A DNA stretch of 36,618 nucleotides from the NCBI GenBank assembly GCA_023807065.1, contig JAJJLU010003705.1, positions 1-36,618 of the forward strand. The letters run 5' to 3'. This document shows positions 9,566 through 19,787 of the stretch, piece by piece (the first letter of the stretch is position 1; every line of letters begins with the position of its first letter). The stretch is from Isotricha intestinalis. Its lineage: Eukaryota; Ciliophora; Litostomatea; Vestibuliferida; Isotrichidae. Made by a program: the position numbers and the translations under genes. Below the pieces are notes generated by a model, which saw only the letters and a list, made by a program, of their open reading frames with translations, searched no databases and was not told where the DNA came from.

Positions 9566-9717
9566 TTTAAAAAAAATTTTTAAATAAGTATTATTATAAA
9601 TAATAATAATACTATTAAAGAATTATTTAAATATTTATATAATTAATATTTAAAAAAACAAAATGATTAGTTGTTGAACTTTTTTTATAAATTATTCATA
9701 TGAAAAATTAAATTAAA

Positions 9718-11220
9718 ATGAAAAATGAAAATAAATTTAAGTCTAGACCAATATTAGAAATTAATTTATTGGAAACCATTAATAGAGATGATTTATTTGA
9801 AAATAATGATTTTAATAAAAAATATATTAACCAAATAATAGAAGAAGAAGTATATAAAGGAAATCATACTGATAATAATATTGAAAGTGATGAAAGAGAG
9901 TTATTTAATAATATATATGAAAATGAAGTAATTAAAAAATCTAATTTAAATACTACTCCAACTCATAAGAAGAATAAATCAAGTATTCTTCCTAATTTTA
10001 ATAAACAAAAAAGTCTTTTAGGAAATAGTAATTTTATTGAAACAAAATTAAAGAAATATAAACCTAAATATAAACAAAATTTAAATAATAATAATAATGA
10101 TCCTTTTAGTAGATTAAGTAAAAATAAACAAATAAATGTTGAAAAAACTTTACAAAATAATTCGAAATCAATTCATAAATTAAAAAATTCATTTGATTTA
10201 AATTTACGAAATTTAAAAGCAAATAATAATAAAGTATCATTAAAAAAAAGAAAGGAAAGCGATGAAATAAAATCTTCTATTCAAAATAATAGAATAAATA
10301 AACAAACGAGAATAATATCAAATATACAGAATAACCCTTTTTCACAAATTAATAAATTAGATTTGAATAATTCAAATTATACTTTAAATAACTTAAAATA
10401 CCAATCTCCTGTAACACCAAAATTTAATAGAAGTTTTAATGAAAATATTATTTATCAAAACAGAGAGTTTAATGAAAATAATAATAATGATGATAATTTA
10501 TATGAATATAATTTAAATTATAATTTAAAAGAATATGAAAATAATCAAAATATTAAATATAACGATAATCAAAATTTATCTTTTTTATCAAATCAATCAA
10601 ATAAAGTTAATAAATTTAAAGGAAATTATACTAATAAACAAAATTCATTCAATTATAATAATGAAAATCAATATTTTTATAATATTAATGAATATAATCC
10701 AATTAATAATATTGAAAGTAATTATAACAATTATTCTCAGAAAAAAGTATTAAAAAAATCATTATCAACTGATAAAATATTTCAAAAGAAATTAATTAAT
10801 AAAAAATATGATAATAATAATTCAAATATAATAGATGACAATTATAATATAAGAATAGAAGATAAAAACATTAAAAAAAAATATTATAATTATGATCAAC
10901 TAAAAGAATATGAAGATCTAAGAGAAAACTCCTATAAACCAAAGATAAATAAAATGAAATATAATAATAATCATTATAATTTTTTAAATTATAATAAAAA
11001 TAACAAAGAAGAACAAAGTCAAATAAATTCATATATGAGATTGAAAAAAAATCAATTAGAATCAATGAATTATAATGATTATCAAAAACAACAATTTTTT
11101 ATTAAAAGAAACTTAAAAAAAAATAATACAAGAAAAAAAAGCGCCGACGTAGTAAATTACATAAAAGAAAATGATCAAAATCAAAGGAACATAATACATC
11201 AAATGGTAGAATTCCTATAA
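9718..11220 (+). CDS. Asn/Lys-rich low-complexity protein, function unknown
   Basis: The 500-residue ORF is dominated by Asn, Lys, Tyr and Ser and is probably mostly disordered. Clean ATG and TAA ends, a sustained frame across 1.5 kb and compositional contrast with its flanks support a real gene. Visible features are an acidic N-terminal segment (about 30-75), repeated basic patches, Ser-containing basic motifs such as KKSLSTDK and RKKSADVV (kinase-type sites), and a C-terminal helix ending QMVEFL. No globular domain is recognised. It lies 152 bp downstream of the polytopic membrane protein gene on the same strand and is convergent with the dihydroxyacetone kinase gene. Confidence 0.6.
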   Translation: MKNENKFKSRPILEINLLETINRDDLFENNDFNKKYINQIIEEEVYKGNHTDNNIESDERELFNNIYENEVIKKSNLNTTPTHKKNKSSILPNFNKQKSLLGNSNFIETKLKKYKPKYKQNLNNNNNDPFSRLSKNKQINVEKTLQNNSKSIHKLKNSFDLNLRNLKANNNKVSLKKRKESDEIKSSIQNNRINKQTRIISNIQNNPFSQINKLDLNNSNYTLNNLKYQSPVTPKFNRSFNENIIYQNREFNENNNNDDNLYEYNLNYNLKEYENNQNIKYNDNQNLSFLSNQSNKVNKFKGNYTNKQNSFNYNNENQYFYNINEYNPINNIESNYNNYSQKKVLKKSLSTDKIFQKKLINKKYDNNNSNIIDDNYNIRIEDKNIKKKYYNYDQLKEYEDLRENSYKPKINKMKYNNNHYNFLNYNKNNKEEQSQINSYMRLKKNQLESMNYNDYQKQQFFIKRNLKKNNTRKKSADVVNYIKENDQNQRNIIHQMVEFL

Positions 11221-11327
11221 AAAAATAATAGAATTTTTAAAAATATAAAATAAATTTTTCCATAAAAAAAAAGTTAAATAACCCCTTTAAAAATTTTTAA
11301 AAAATTAAATAAATAAATCAATTGATT

Positions 11328-13112
11328 TTATTTGCTTAATTCTTCAATAATAAAATTCATCCATAAATCACATAAAACACAACCAGGTTCATCAAAGCCA
11401 ACTTCTTGACCATCTAAATAAGAACTTCTTCCTCTTTTACTTTGTAATTTTTTAACATCTTCTAATAATTTATTTCTATTTTCATTAAAAACTTTTTTAA
11501 CTTCATCAAAGCTTTTACAATTTAATAATAATTTACTCATAGGAATTAAATAATCTAACATAGTTCTATCACCAACTTTCGCTTTTCCAACTCTTGAAAT
11601 CATTTCACTTCCATTAAATAAACTATTTAAATAATTTTCTATTTTATTGTTTTCAAATTTATTTTCTAAAAAATCAGAAGCTCTAATTAAAAAACTCATA
11701 TATAAAGGACCTGAAGTTCCTCCAAATCCAGCACCAATATCTTCTCCTATGTTTTTAATTGAGTTTTTAAAATCATTTTCAAAATCATAATACTTTAAAT
11801 TTTCTAATGATTTTCCTATTGCATTATACATTCCTGTTCCTATATCACCATCACCTACTTTTTTATCTAATGTATTTAATTCTTCTTGTTTTGATTGAAG
11901 GAAAGTAAATAAATTTTTTATTAATAGATATGTTTTATTATTTAAGTTTTGTTCTTTTGTTTCAGGTTTTTTATCAAATAATATTTGGTTTTTTAATACT
12001 TTGTTATATTGTTCATTTGGGTTTTTTATTATATTCCAAATACATGTTCTATGAACTTTAGAATCAATTGAATATAATATTTTATTTTTATTTAAATCAG
12101 TAAAGTCATTTTCATTTAAATTCATTATTGTTATTGAAAAAGCTCTCATATCTAAAGATGTCATAATATTCCCATAAATAATTCTATGAACATTATATTG
12201 TTTATCTTTTAAATTATATACATAATCAAATAAGCTTTTAATAATAATATTCATTTCAATTAATGTTAAACAACCTAAATTATTAACTACAAAAACAACA
12301 TCTTTCATTTTATCAAAGCTTTCTTTTTTAATATTACTATTAAAGCATTTTTCAAAAATTATTTTAATAACATCATTAACATTATTATACTTTAATCTTT
12401 CTTTACCTTTTTCACCATGAATTCCTAAGCCTAATTCAAATTCATCATTCTTCATTAATTCATTTGAATTAATATGAGAAAAAGGAGGAATACAAGTTGT
12501 AAGAGAAACTCCTACAGTATATAAAGATTTAACAATATTTTTTCCATAATTTAATAATTCTTCAAAGGAATATCCTTGAACAGCTAAATCTCCTAAAATT
12601 TTATATAATAAAACAGTTCCACATAAACCTCTTCTTCTATTAAATGAATTTTCTTCAATTTCATTATTTAAATTAACTAAACTAATATCATCATCAACAA
12701 TAATCATATCTACTTTTTTATTATTATTTTTAAAAATCTCACAAGCTAAAGAAAAATTAATAACATCACCAGAATAATTTTTAACAATAACAATGACTCC
12801 GTTATCAGAATAAATTTTTTCAATAGCATTTATAATATTTTTACATGAAGGAGAAGAAAAAATATCTCCGCAAACAGCACAAGTTAACATTCCTTTTGAA
12901 ACGTAGCCTGAATGAGAAGGTTCGTGTCCACTTCCACCTCCACAAACTAATCTTACATTATTTGAGTTAAGCTGAGATTTATCGTATATAAAATTATATT
13001 GAGGGTAATATATTAGATTTGGATTTGATAATAATCCTCCTGTTAAGGAGTCTTTTATTATTTCGTCTTTAGAATTTGTAAAATATTTAGATGTTATTGT
13101 GGATTCTGTCAT
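11328..13112 (-). CDS. Dihydroxyacetone (glycerone) kinase, ATP-dependent
   Basis: The 594-residue protein has the two-domain architecture of ATP-using eukaryotic dihydroxyacetone kinases (DAK/TKFC family). It phosphorylates dihydroxyacetone to dihydroxyacetone phosphate, feeding glycolysis. The N-terminal DhaK part has GGGSGHEPSHSGY (58-70), GDIFSSPS (82-89) and GLGIHGEKG, whose H232 matches the substrate-binding histidine. The C-terminal DhaL part has D416, D421 and D423 (LDKKVGDGDIGTGM), the metal-binding aspartate pattern, plus GAGFGGTSGP (461-469) and VGDRTMLDYLIPM (about 513-525). The length matches the family. Some family members also act as FAD-AMP lyases; that activity cannot be judged here. 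The 812-bp upstream gap is the likely promoter. Expected cytosolic; no targeting signal is seen. Confidence 0.95.
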   Translation of the reverse strand: MTESTITSKYFTNSKDEIIKDSLTGGLLSNPNLIYYPQYNFIYDKSQLNSNNVRLVCGGGSGHEPSHSGYVSKGMLTCAVCGDIFSSPSCKNIINAIEKIYSDNGVIVIVKNYSGDVINFSLACEIFKNNNKKVDMIIVDDDISLVNLNNEIEENSFNRRRGLCGTVLLYKILGDLAVQGYSFEELLNYGKNIVKSLYTVGVSLTTCIPPFSHINSNELMKNDEFELGLGIHGEKGKERLKYNNVNDVIKIIFEKCFNSNIKKESFDKMKDVVFVVNNLGCLTLIEMNIIIKSLFDYVYNLKDKQYNVHRIIYGNIMTSLDMRAFSITIMNLNENDFTDLNKNKILYSIDSKVHRTCIWNIIKNPNEQYNKVLKNQILFDKKPETKEQNLNNKTYLLIKNLFTFLQSKQEELNTLDKKVGDGDIGTGMYNAIGKSLENLKYYDFENDFKNSIKNIGEDIGAGFGGTSGPLYMSFLIRASDFLENKFENNKIENYLNSLFNGSEMISRVGKAKVGDRTMLDYLIPMSKLLLNCKSFDEVKKVFNENRNKLLEDVKKLQSKRGRSSYLDGQEVGFDEPGCVLCDLWMNFIIEELSK

Positions 13113-13924
13113 TTTTTATTATTTATATATATTATAATCTTTTATTTTGTTTTTGAGATTTAAATTTTATTAAATATTATTAAATTTTTAATTTTTTTTT
13201 TTATTTTTTGTTAATTTATAATTCATTTTTTGGAAGGAATAAATAAACTAATTTGTTATTATTGCTATTTTTTATCCATATAAAATCTTTTGGTTTTTTA
13301 TCTTTTATTATCAATGTCTATTGGTGAATTTTTAATAGTTTTATTTATCTATTAAATTATGTTTTCTTCAATTATCTTATGATTAAAATGATAAATTATA
13401 TTAAAAGAGTGATTAGGTATATTTTTCAATATTCTATGAAATAATACTATTATTTAAGTCATTAAACCCTTTTTTTTACTTCTAATTCAATTACAAAAGA
13501 TAGAAATTAATAATTATAACCTTAAAATAATTATCAGTGGAAAAATTAAATGAATCGGTGACTTAGTTTTTCCTTTAAAATTATTACTATTAAGATATAT
13601 ACTATAATATATCCTTAAATGAAAAATTTCTTCATTTTCTCATTAAATATAAATTATATTTTAAATTTTAAATTGATTGATAAACATAAATGATATATAT
13701 CATCAACTCACTAAATCTAGCAACAAACAATATAATTTCTCCTTATTCATATATATACACTTTTAAAATATATTGAAAAAAAAAATATTAAAAAAATCAA
13801 AAAAAAAAAAAAAAAATCAAAAAAAAATCAAAAAAAAATATAAAAAAAGCAAGAAATTTTTAAATAAAAAAAAAAACAAAAAACATAAAACCAAAACGAA
13901 AAATGTTGAAAAACATTATAAAAT
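13113..13924. other. Intergenic region, 812 bp, with a small stem-loop and an A-rich block
   Basis: This separates the 3' end of the small gene at 13925 from the 5' end of the dihydroxyacetone kinase gene, both on the minus strand. No credible gene is seen. A 7-bp inverted repeat (GGAAAAA at 13539-13545, TTTTTCC at 13567-13573, 21-base loop) lies mid-region. The right part (about 13771-13915) is an adenine-rich block. No tRNA-like TTC loop or other RNA signature was found. Confidence 0.5.
13771..13915. repeat. A-rich low-complexity block (A-runs punctuated by TC)
   Basis: About 145 bases on the plus strand are almost entirely adenine, with runs of 7-17 A separated mainly by TC or a single T, C or G. 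Seen from the minus-strand gene ending at 13925, it is a T-rich tract immediately 3' of the stop. It may help transcription termination or exclude nucleosomes. The Lys-rich translation across it is a composition artefact. Confidence 0.8.
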
Positions 13925-14407
13925 TTATTTTCTTCTTCCAGAGCTTCTCCCACCTCTAACTTCTCTAACTTCTCTTACTTCTCTAACAACTTTCTTTTGT
14001 CCACTTTGAATTTCTTTAACATCTCTTTCAGTTTTAGTGAGTAGAACTTCAGTAGTTGAAATTTCTCTTTTACTTTTAGGATCAGTATAACTAGTAGAAT
14101 TCATTTCAATATCATTAAATCCAGCTAATCTCGCATTAGCTTCAACTTGTTTTGCATCATATTCCTGCATCACTGCAACAGGTTGTGAAATAACTATTGA
14201 TACTTTTGCTCCTGGTTGTAATGAAGTATATAAATTGGATAAAGCATAACTTGTTAAGTAATCAACATCTGTGTTTATTATTGAAGCTTCTGAAAATTGA
14301 TTTGGACGAACACATTTTAATCCTGCCACATGAGGACCTGGAAGGTAAAATATATCTGGTTCGTCTATGTAGTTGTCTTCAGAATCTACTACTAGTTTTA
14401 TTGACAT
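13925..14407 (-). CDS. Small conserved-looking protein, possible methyltransferase-like fold
   Basis: This 160-residue protein has a balanced composition (Ala, Gly, Val, Pro frequent) quite unlike its Asn/Lys-rich neighbours, suggesting real selection and perhaps high expression. Residues about 50-105 contain a helix, then LYTSLQPGAKVSIVISQP, then a helix and ARLAGFNDIEM. This order resembles the last strands of class I methyltransferase folds and the N-terminal domain of anamorsin/CIAPIN1 (LxPGGxLxL ... LAGF). The glycine-rich SAM-binding loop is absent, so catalysis is doubtful. The tail has three tandem VRE units followed by RGGRSSGRRK, a basic RGG-like end suited to RNA binding. The identity is not established. 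Confidence 0.6.
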   Translation of the reverse strand: MSIKLVVDSEDNYIDEPDIFYLPGPHVAGLKCVRPNQFSEASIINTDVDYLTSYALSNLYTSLQPGAKVSIVISQPVAVMQEYDAKQVEANARLAGFNDIEMNSTSYTDPKSKREISTTEVLLTKTERDVKEIQSGQKKVVREVREVREVRGGRSSGRRK

Positions 14408-14649
14408 TTTTTTTTTTTTAAATTATATGTTTTTTATAGTTTTATTTCGGATTTTATGGGTTTCTTGGATTTTATATATTTTTTTTTTTTTATTTAATTT
14501 TTATTTAGTTTAATTTTGCTTTTTATTTTTTTATTTTTTTATTTTTATAAATTGTGCTTAATTATATAAATGGGTTAATTAATTTATAAAATTTTTTTAT
14601 AAAATAATCTAAAATTTTAAAGAAAAAGGAAAATAATAATAATTTAAAA

Positions 14650-15552
14650 TTATTTCTTTTGTAAATCCTTTTTCAAAGTATGAATATTAGAATTATTAGT
14701 AATATTACTTTTTCCAGAGGTAATACTTTTATTTTCTACATTTTTCCCAACTATATTATACTTAGCATTTTTCCCAGCTCTTTTTTGTTCTAAAATCATA
14801 TTTTTTTTATCTTCTTCCATTTTCATATTAATATACTTTTCTTTATCTGGACCATCTAAATATTCAGGAAACTTTTTTCTAAACTCTTCAATGCCTCCAC
14901 TTAAAAAGAAAACATTATCATAACCTTTTTGAAACAATAAATTAGCATAAGGAACTCCATTTCTTTCATCAGAATGATATAATATAATCATTTTACCTTC
15001 TTTATTCTTCATCATAATCATTTCAGTTAAAAATTTATCTCTTGAAATCATTACTCCAGGAAAACTAATTGCTTCTTTTATATGACAATTATTATATTCA
15101 CTTTCATCTCTTAAATCTAATATAATATAATCAATTTCACTTAAATTTCCTAACATTTCAGTTGCGTAAGTTACTGCAGTTACTCCTGTTATATTACTTT
15201 TATTTGTATTTTGAGAAAATACACTTTGATTATCATTATTGTTATTATTTAATTGGTTATTGTCTTCATTTCCTAAATTATATATACTTTCTATTTGGTT
15301 TTCTTGAGTTGATTTTAGTAATTTTATTATTGTGCTTCCTTTTAATCTTTTAAATAATTCACTTTTTCTTTTACTTACTAATTGATCACTTATAAATGCT
15401 ACATTGTTTATTGTTGATCCTGTATCTATTACTTTTCCTATGTTTTTGTATTTTGGATTTGGTTTTAATTTTTTTTCCATTAATTCTTTATTTCCATATT
15501 TTTGAGCTATTGTTCTTTTGTCTGCCATTCTATCGGAATATCGCGTTTCCAT
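14650..15552 (-). CDS. CEP41: CEP41-like centrosomal/ciliary protein with inactive rhodanese domain
   Basis: The 300-residue protein matches CEP41 in two places. The N-terminal part has NPKYKNIGKVIDTGSTINN and SELFKRLKGSTI (about 32-74), equivalent to the conserved NPRYQHI...LDTGNS and ELFKRLK of animal CEP41. The rhodanese domain (about 138-232) has LDLRDESEYNNCHI, GKMIILYHSDERN and FFLSGGIEEF. The active-site Cys expected of a sulfurtransferase is missing (LYHSDER), as in animal CEP41, so it is a structural rhodanese. In animals CEP41 sits at the basal body/cilium and promotes tubulin glutamylation by helping TTLL6 enter cilia; a similar role here is inferred. An Asn-rich linker (about 92-120) separates the two parts. 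This is the strongest sign that the organism is ciliated. Confidence 0.85.
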   Translation of the reverse strand: METRYSDRMADKRTIAQKYGNKELMEKKLKPNPKYKNIGKVIDTGSTINNVAFISDQLVSKRKSELFKRLKGSTIIKLLKSTQENQIESIYNLGNEDNNQLNNNNNDNQSVFSQNTNKSNITGVTAVTYATEMLGNLSEIDYIILDLRDESEYNNCHIKEAISFPGVMISRDKFLTEMIMMKNKEGKMIILYHSDERNGVPYANLLFQKGYDNVFFLSGGIEEFRKKFPEYLDGPDKEKYINMKMEEDKKNMILEQKRAGKNAKYNIVGKNVENKSITSGKSNITNNSNIHTLKKDLQKK

Positions 15553-16536
15553 TTTTTAAATTTTATAATTTTTTTGTTTTTTAATTTTTTTTTACTTATT
15601 TTAGGTTTTATACCTTTTAAGTTTTTTATCTTTATTTGTTTTTTATTAAATTCAAGTATTATTAATTTTTATAATTAATAAATTTTTAAATAATTTAATT
15701 AATATTATGAGTGAAAACAATGAAAAATGAAAATGATTTCTCCTTCTATTTTATCAAGTGAATCTTTGTCTTAATATATAATTTTAATTAACAATAATAA
15801 TTAAGAAGAATTTAAAATTAATATTGGATTAAAAATGAGGAAGAAAATTTTCTTTTAAATGTTTTTTAGAGGAATTATTATAATATCTTATTAATCATTA
15901 TAGAAATTTATTCCAAAATTAAGAATAAATTAAAAGAAATAAAGAAATACAAAACTAAATTAAACAATCCAAAATTCGACTAATTTAAAATGTTTAAAGA
16001 ATAATTATACAATATAAATCCTTTTAATAAATAAATTATAAATTCAAAATCCATAATTATAATTTATATTAATTTTGTTAGAATTGATAATACAATTATT
16101 TTAAGATAATTTTGATATTGAAAATATAAAAGGAACAGAAACTACTAAAATAATCATATTATCTTTATATTTAAAAAAATTTATTTTAATTTAAAAGTTT
16201 AATATTTTTTAAATTCATTTTTTATTTAATGTTAATTATTGGAATAAAAAAAAGAAAATGTAGATAAAAAATCAAAGACATATATGAGGTTTTAGAAATA
16301 TATTTTTCTCTCTTATTATTGGTTCATAATTTTATAATAGATTCTGTTTATTTTTAATATATAAACTCTCATTTTTTTAAAGGGTTTATAAATACTCTTC
16401 TTGTTTTAAATCAATATTAATTTTATTAGTAAAGTTTATATTAAAAAATAAATTTGATAAAGAAATAATGATCTATAAATTGTTAATTTTTTAATATATA
16501 TAAAAACATTTTGAAGATTATTTCTTTAAATGAGCA
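15553..16536. other. Intergenic region, 984 bp, nothing recognised
   Basis: This is the largest gap in the window, between the 5' end of the CEP41-like gene and the 3' end of the DENN gene. It is very AT-rich and contains only very short ORFs. I found no tRNA, snRNA or snoRNA signature and no repeat of note. The part nearest 15552 presumably carries the CEP41 promoter. Confidence 0.5.
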
Positions 16537-19500
16537 TTATACTTTAATATTATCTATTGTAATATTAATTACATTTTCAATTTGAATATTTTCAAACGAA
16601 GAACATAAATTATTATTTTCATTTACATTAAAGAAGTAATCTCCAATATTATAATTAATATCACTTTCATGAATTTTACAATTATCTTTATATTCTAATA
16701 AAATATCATAACTTAAACCTTTCATAGTAAAAAACCAAATACAATTCCAATATAAATAAGGATTTTTTTCTCTAAACCTTTTTAAATTAAGTTTTAATCC
16801 ATTTTCTTGTAATAATTGATCACAACAAATTCTATAAATATACCAAGGATTATATAAATTAATTATCTCTATTTTATTTCCACATTTAACTTTTAAATCA
16901 GGGTTAATTTCTTTTTTACATTTCGGACAAGGACATTTTATATACATTTTATTCATTATATTAAAATTCATAGTAATTAAAGTAATTTCCAAATATTGTT
17001 TACAATTTGGACATTGTATTTTTAATTCAAATATAATTTCTTCTTTTTCATTTCCAAAACTTCTTTTCTTTATTTTTTTAATATTTTCATCTGTTAATTT
17101 AAACATTTCATCTATTTCATCTCCTTTATAATAAATAACATTTTTACCAATATTATCTGAAGTAGTAAAAGTTAATTTTTTAGAAAATGATTTTCTAAAA
17201 GATTTAATTTCTAATTTACTTGTTAATAAAGAATTATGAATATAATTATGATTTATAAAATTATAAAAGCTAATTAACATATTGTCAGTTCCATATTTAT
17301 ATAAAGCATTAAATATAAGTGAAAATGTTATTTTATCAAAATAAATTAATTGTTTTATATTTTCCATCATTTCATAAAATCGAATTTTTTTTTCTGTGTT
17401 CTTAATATAATAAAAAGTCATACTAAATAATTGAAGCCAAATTAAAAAAATTGAATTTTCAATTTCTTGAATAAATGTTATTGAATAATCTACATAATGA
17501 TATTGACAAATTAAATCTTTATTATAAAAATCTTTATATTCTTTAAGAGATAATACTTTCTTTATAACATTCATATATTCATTATTAATATTTAAAGAAG
17601 GATATTCTAAATTTTCATTAAAATATTTTTTTCCAAAGAACTTATTATCATATATTAATTTTGGAAAAAAAAAATAATGATATTTAGAATCATTAAGTTT
17701 TTGAAAATACTTTGAAAATAAAATATAATTATTTGAAATATATTCAATTTCTTCTTTATTAAACTTATTAAAAGATGGAATTTTTATTGTTTTATTAACA
17801 CTAAACTCGTTTAAACTTATAAAAAAAGTATTTATCTTTTTAGAAAAGAGATTTTTATTCTTTTTTTTTGCTATTTGCTCATCTAAAAATAAAAATTCTA
17901 AATCTTCTTCTCCGAATTCATGATAATATTTTCTTTGAAGAAAATCTTGAAATAATTTAGTTCTAATAAAAACATTATAAAAATCCCTTTCTTCATTTTT
18001 AACATATTCATTAAATTCTTTTTCTTTCCACATATCTTTTAACTCTATTTTATTAGTTTTAATTTTTCTACAAATTTCTAAAACTTCTTTTTTTTCATTA
18101 AATAAAAAATTATTATAATTAAGTAATAGAGAGATTAAATAATAAGAAAATAAACTAATAATTTCAAAAGATAACATTAAATTCATATTTTGATTTTTAA
18201 TAAAAATTTGAGATGCTTTTTTTACTAATTCATCTAATTTTGCTTTTAATTTAAGAGTATAATGTTCTGGTAATTGAATTGTATTTATTATATCATGATT
18301 ATGAGTGTTTATTTCATTAGATAATACAATTTTCATTTCACCATCTATATTTTTTTTCTCAAGTTTTTTAAAATCATTTAATTCTATCTTACGAAGAATA
18401 TCTTTTTGACAAATTGTTTTAATATTCCCTTCATCTATATCACAAAATAAAATATATTTATTTTGAAGTTTTAAATTGTATAATTCGTTAAGGTAATATT
18501 TTTTATTTTTTAATTTTTGATTTATACCAAAAATAAAGCATTCTTCATTTTCAATCATTGAAGAATTAATATCTGGTAAAATTGAAATGTAAGGATATTG
18601 ATATTTGAAAGGAAATAATAAAATTATAAAACTTTCTATAATATTAGTTAATTTTTCTTTATTCTCTGAAAAAAATAAAATGGGAAATTCTAATAATATA
18701 TATTTATAAATAGTTATAATATCATTTGTTGAAAAACTGAAAATATAATGAAATTTATAACTGTATATTTGATATTTATTTAAAGGACTTCTAGAAATTT
18801 TTATTTTTAAATTATTAAATATATAAAAATATTGATATATTCCTTTAGGAGGAAAAGGAATTTCTAACATTATATTTTCAATAATTTTTTCAATGGGAAA
18901 TATTTTATCTTCGCCATTATTAACATAATTAAATAATAAATTTAAAATTTGTGCTTTTTCTTCTGGAAAAGGAGATTTTGAGCTTAAGCAAATAACTTTA
19001 GGAATATAAATAGAAGGAAAAAAACTTTCTTTATTTAATCTTATAGTTTGTCTCTTTTTACTAAAAGTTAATCTCGTAGTTACAAACTCATTTAATCTAA
19101 GTTCATGACTTCTATTTATTTGAGGACTTGAAGACATATAAGTAATATTTAAATCATCTTCATTAAAAAAACCATTTTCATTTTTTTCCATTTCTAAAAC
19201 TTCAGACATTTCATTAGTTTTCTTTTCTTCAATATCTAAATAAAAATCTGTATTTAATAAATTATAATATTTCCTACATTCATTATATGATGATAATCGT
19301 TCATAAAATAATAAACAAGTAAAATATATTCTTTTATTTTTATACATTAAATTATCTAAAGAAAAATGGAATAACTCATTTGAAGGAGGACATACATGTT
19401 CAATTACTTTAAATCCATTTGGAAAGCAATGTTGTAAGATTATATTTTCATCAATATTAGATTTTGTTTTATTAAAAGGAGGGAATTTACTTATTAAAGT

Positions 19501-19659
19501 TGGTTTAATGTTATCATGTTCACCTTCAAATTGCGTATGATTGTATAATTCTTTTGATAATATTGTTTCAGTATTTAAGCCAAATATATAAAAATAATCT
19601 AAAAATGTATTATTAATTGAAGTTATTAAATAATCTAATTTTTCATTTTGATTTGACAT
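16537..19659 (-). CDS. DENN-domain protein (probable Rab GEF) with C-terminal zinc ribbon
   Basis: The 1040-residue protein carries a tripartite DENN module. uDENN is at about 20-125, with ILQHCFPNGFKV, ELFHFSLDN and IYFTCLLFYE. The central DENN is at about 215-395, with IPKVICLSSKSPFPE, IPFPPKG, LLEFPILFFSENKEKL and FQYPYISILPDI-like text ending FIFGINQKLK. A likely dDENN follows at about 450-600. DENN modules activate Rab GTPases by nucleotide exchange, regulating membrane traffic. The C-terminal third holds paired CxxC motifs at about 880-935 (CPNCKQYL and CPCPKCKKEI), a probable zinc ribbon that is not a standard part of the DENN module. The Rab substrate cannot be told from sequence. Its start is 128 bp from the divergent BEACH gene. 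Confidence 0.88.
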   Translation of the reverse strand: MSNQNEKLDYLITSINNTFLDYFYIFGLNTETILSKELYNHTQFEGEHDNIKPTLISKFPPFNKTKSNIDENIILQHCFPNGFKVIEHVCPPSNELFHFSLDNLMYKNKRIYFTCLLFYERLSSYNECRKYYNLLNTDFYLDIEEKKTNEMSEVLEMEKNENGFFNEDDLNITYMSSSPQINRSHELRLNEFVTTRLTFSKKRQTIRLNKESFFPSIYIPKVICLSSKSPFPEEKAQILNLLFNYVNNGEDKIFPIEKIIENIMLEIPFPPKGIYQYFYIFNNLKIKISRSPLNKYQIYSYKFHYIFSFSTNDIITIYKYILLEFPILFFSENKEKLTNIIESFIILLFPFKYQYPYISILPDINSSMIENEECFIFGINQKLKNKKYYLNELYNLKLQNKYILFCDIDEGNIKTICQKDILRKIELNDFKKLEKKNIDGEMKIVLSNEINTHNHDIINTIQLPEHYTLKLKAKLDELVKKASQIFIKNQNMNLMLSFEIISLFSYYLISLLLNYNNFLFNEKKEVLEICRKIKTNKIELKDMWKEKEFNEYVKNEERDFYNVFIRTKLFQDFLQRKYYHEFGEEDLEFLFLDEQIAKKKNKNLFSKKINTFFISLNEFSVNKTIKIPSFNKFNKEEIEYISNNYILFSKYFQKLNDSKYHYFFFPKLIYDNKFFGKKYFNENLEYPSLNINNEYMNVIKKVLSLKEYKDFYNKDLICQYHYVDYSITFIQEIENSIFLIWLQLFSMTFYYIKNTEKKIRFYEMMENIKQLIYFDKITFSLIFNALYKYGTDNMLISFYNFINHNYIHNSLLTSKLEIKSFRKSFSKKLTFTTSDNIGKNVIYYKGDEIDEMFKLTDENIKKIKKRSFGNEKEEIIFELKIQCPNCKQYLEITLITMNFNIMNKMYIKCPCPKCKKEINPDLKVKCGNKIEIINLYNPWYIYRICCDQLLQENGLKLNLKRFREKNPYLYWNCIWFFTMKGLSYDILLEYKDNCKIHESDINYNIGDYFFNVNENNNLCSSFENIQIENVINITIDNIKV

Positions 19660-19787
19660 TAAATATTTTTTAAATTGATTTTGTTTTTTTTTGTTGATAA
19701 ATTATTCATTTATAATATTATTAAATTTATATATTCTTATTTTATATTTTGTGATTAAAAAATATTTAAATGTAAATAAAGATTTTA
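19660..19787. promoter_or_regulatory. Shared 128-bp divergent promoter region, DENN / BEACH
   Basis: This short gap separates the starts of the DENN gene (minus) and the BEACH gene (plus), so both promoters must fit within or overlap it. It is AT-rich, with a poly-T run next to the DENN start. No specific binding site is recognised. Co-expression is an inference from the head-to-head layout. Confidence 0.4.

Noticed and set aside
13773..14009. Plus-strand Lys-rich 78-codon ORF
   Set aside because: It is translation of the A-rich block and runs into the antisense of the small gene at 13925; composition artefact.
13771..14407. Retrotransposed cDNA copy with a poly-A tail
   Set aside because: The A-run is on the plus strand, while the adjacent gene is on the minus strand, so the tract 3' of that gene is poly-T in its own sense.
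15553..16536. Hidden RNA gene in the largest gap
   Set aside because: No tRNA loop, snRNA or box C/D pattern could be supported by eye; a covariance-model search would be decisive.
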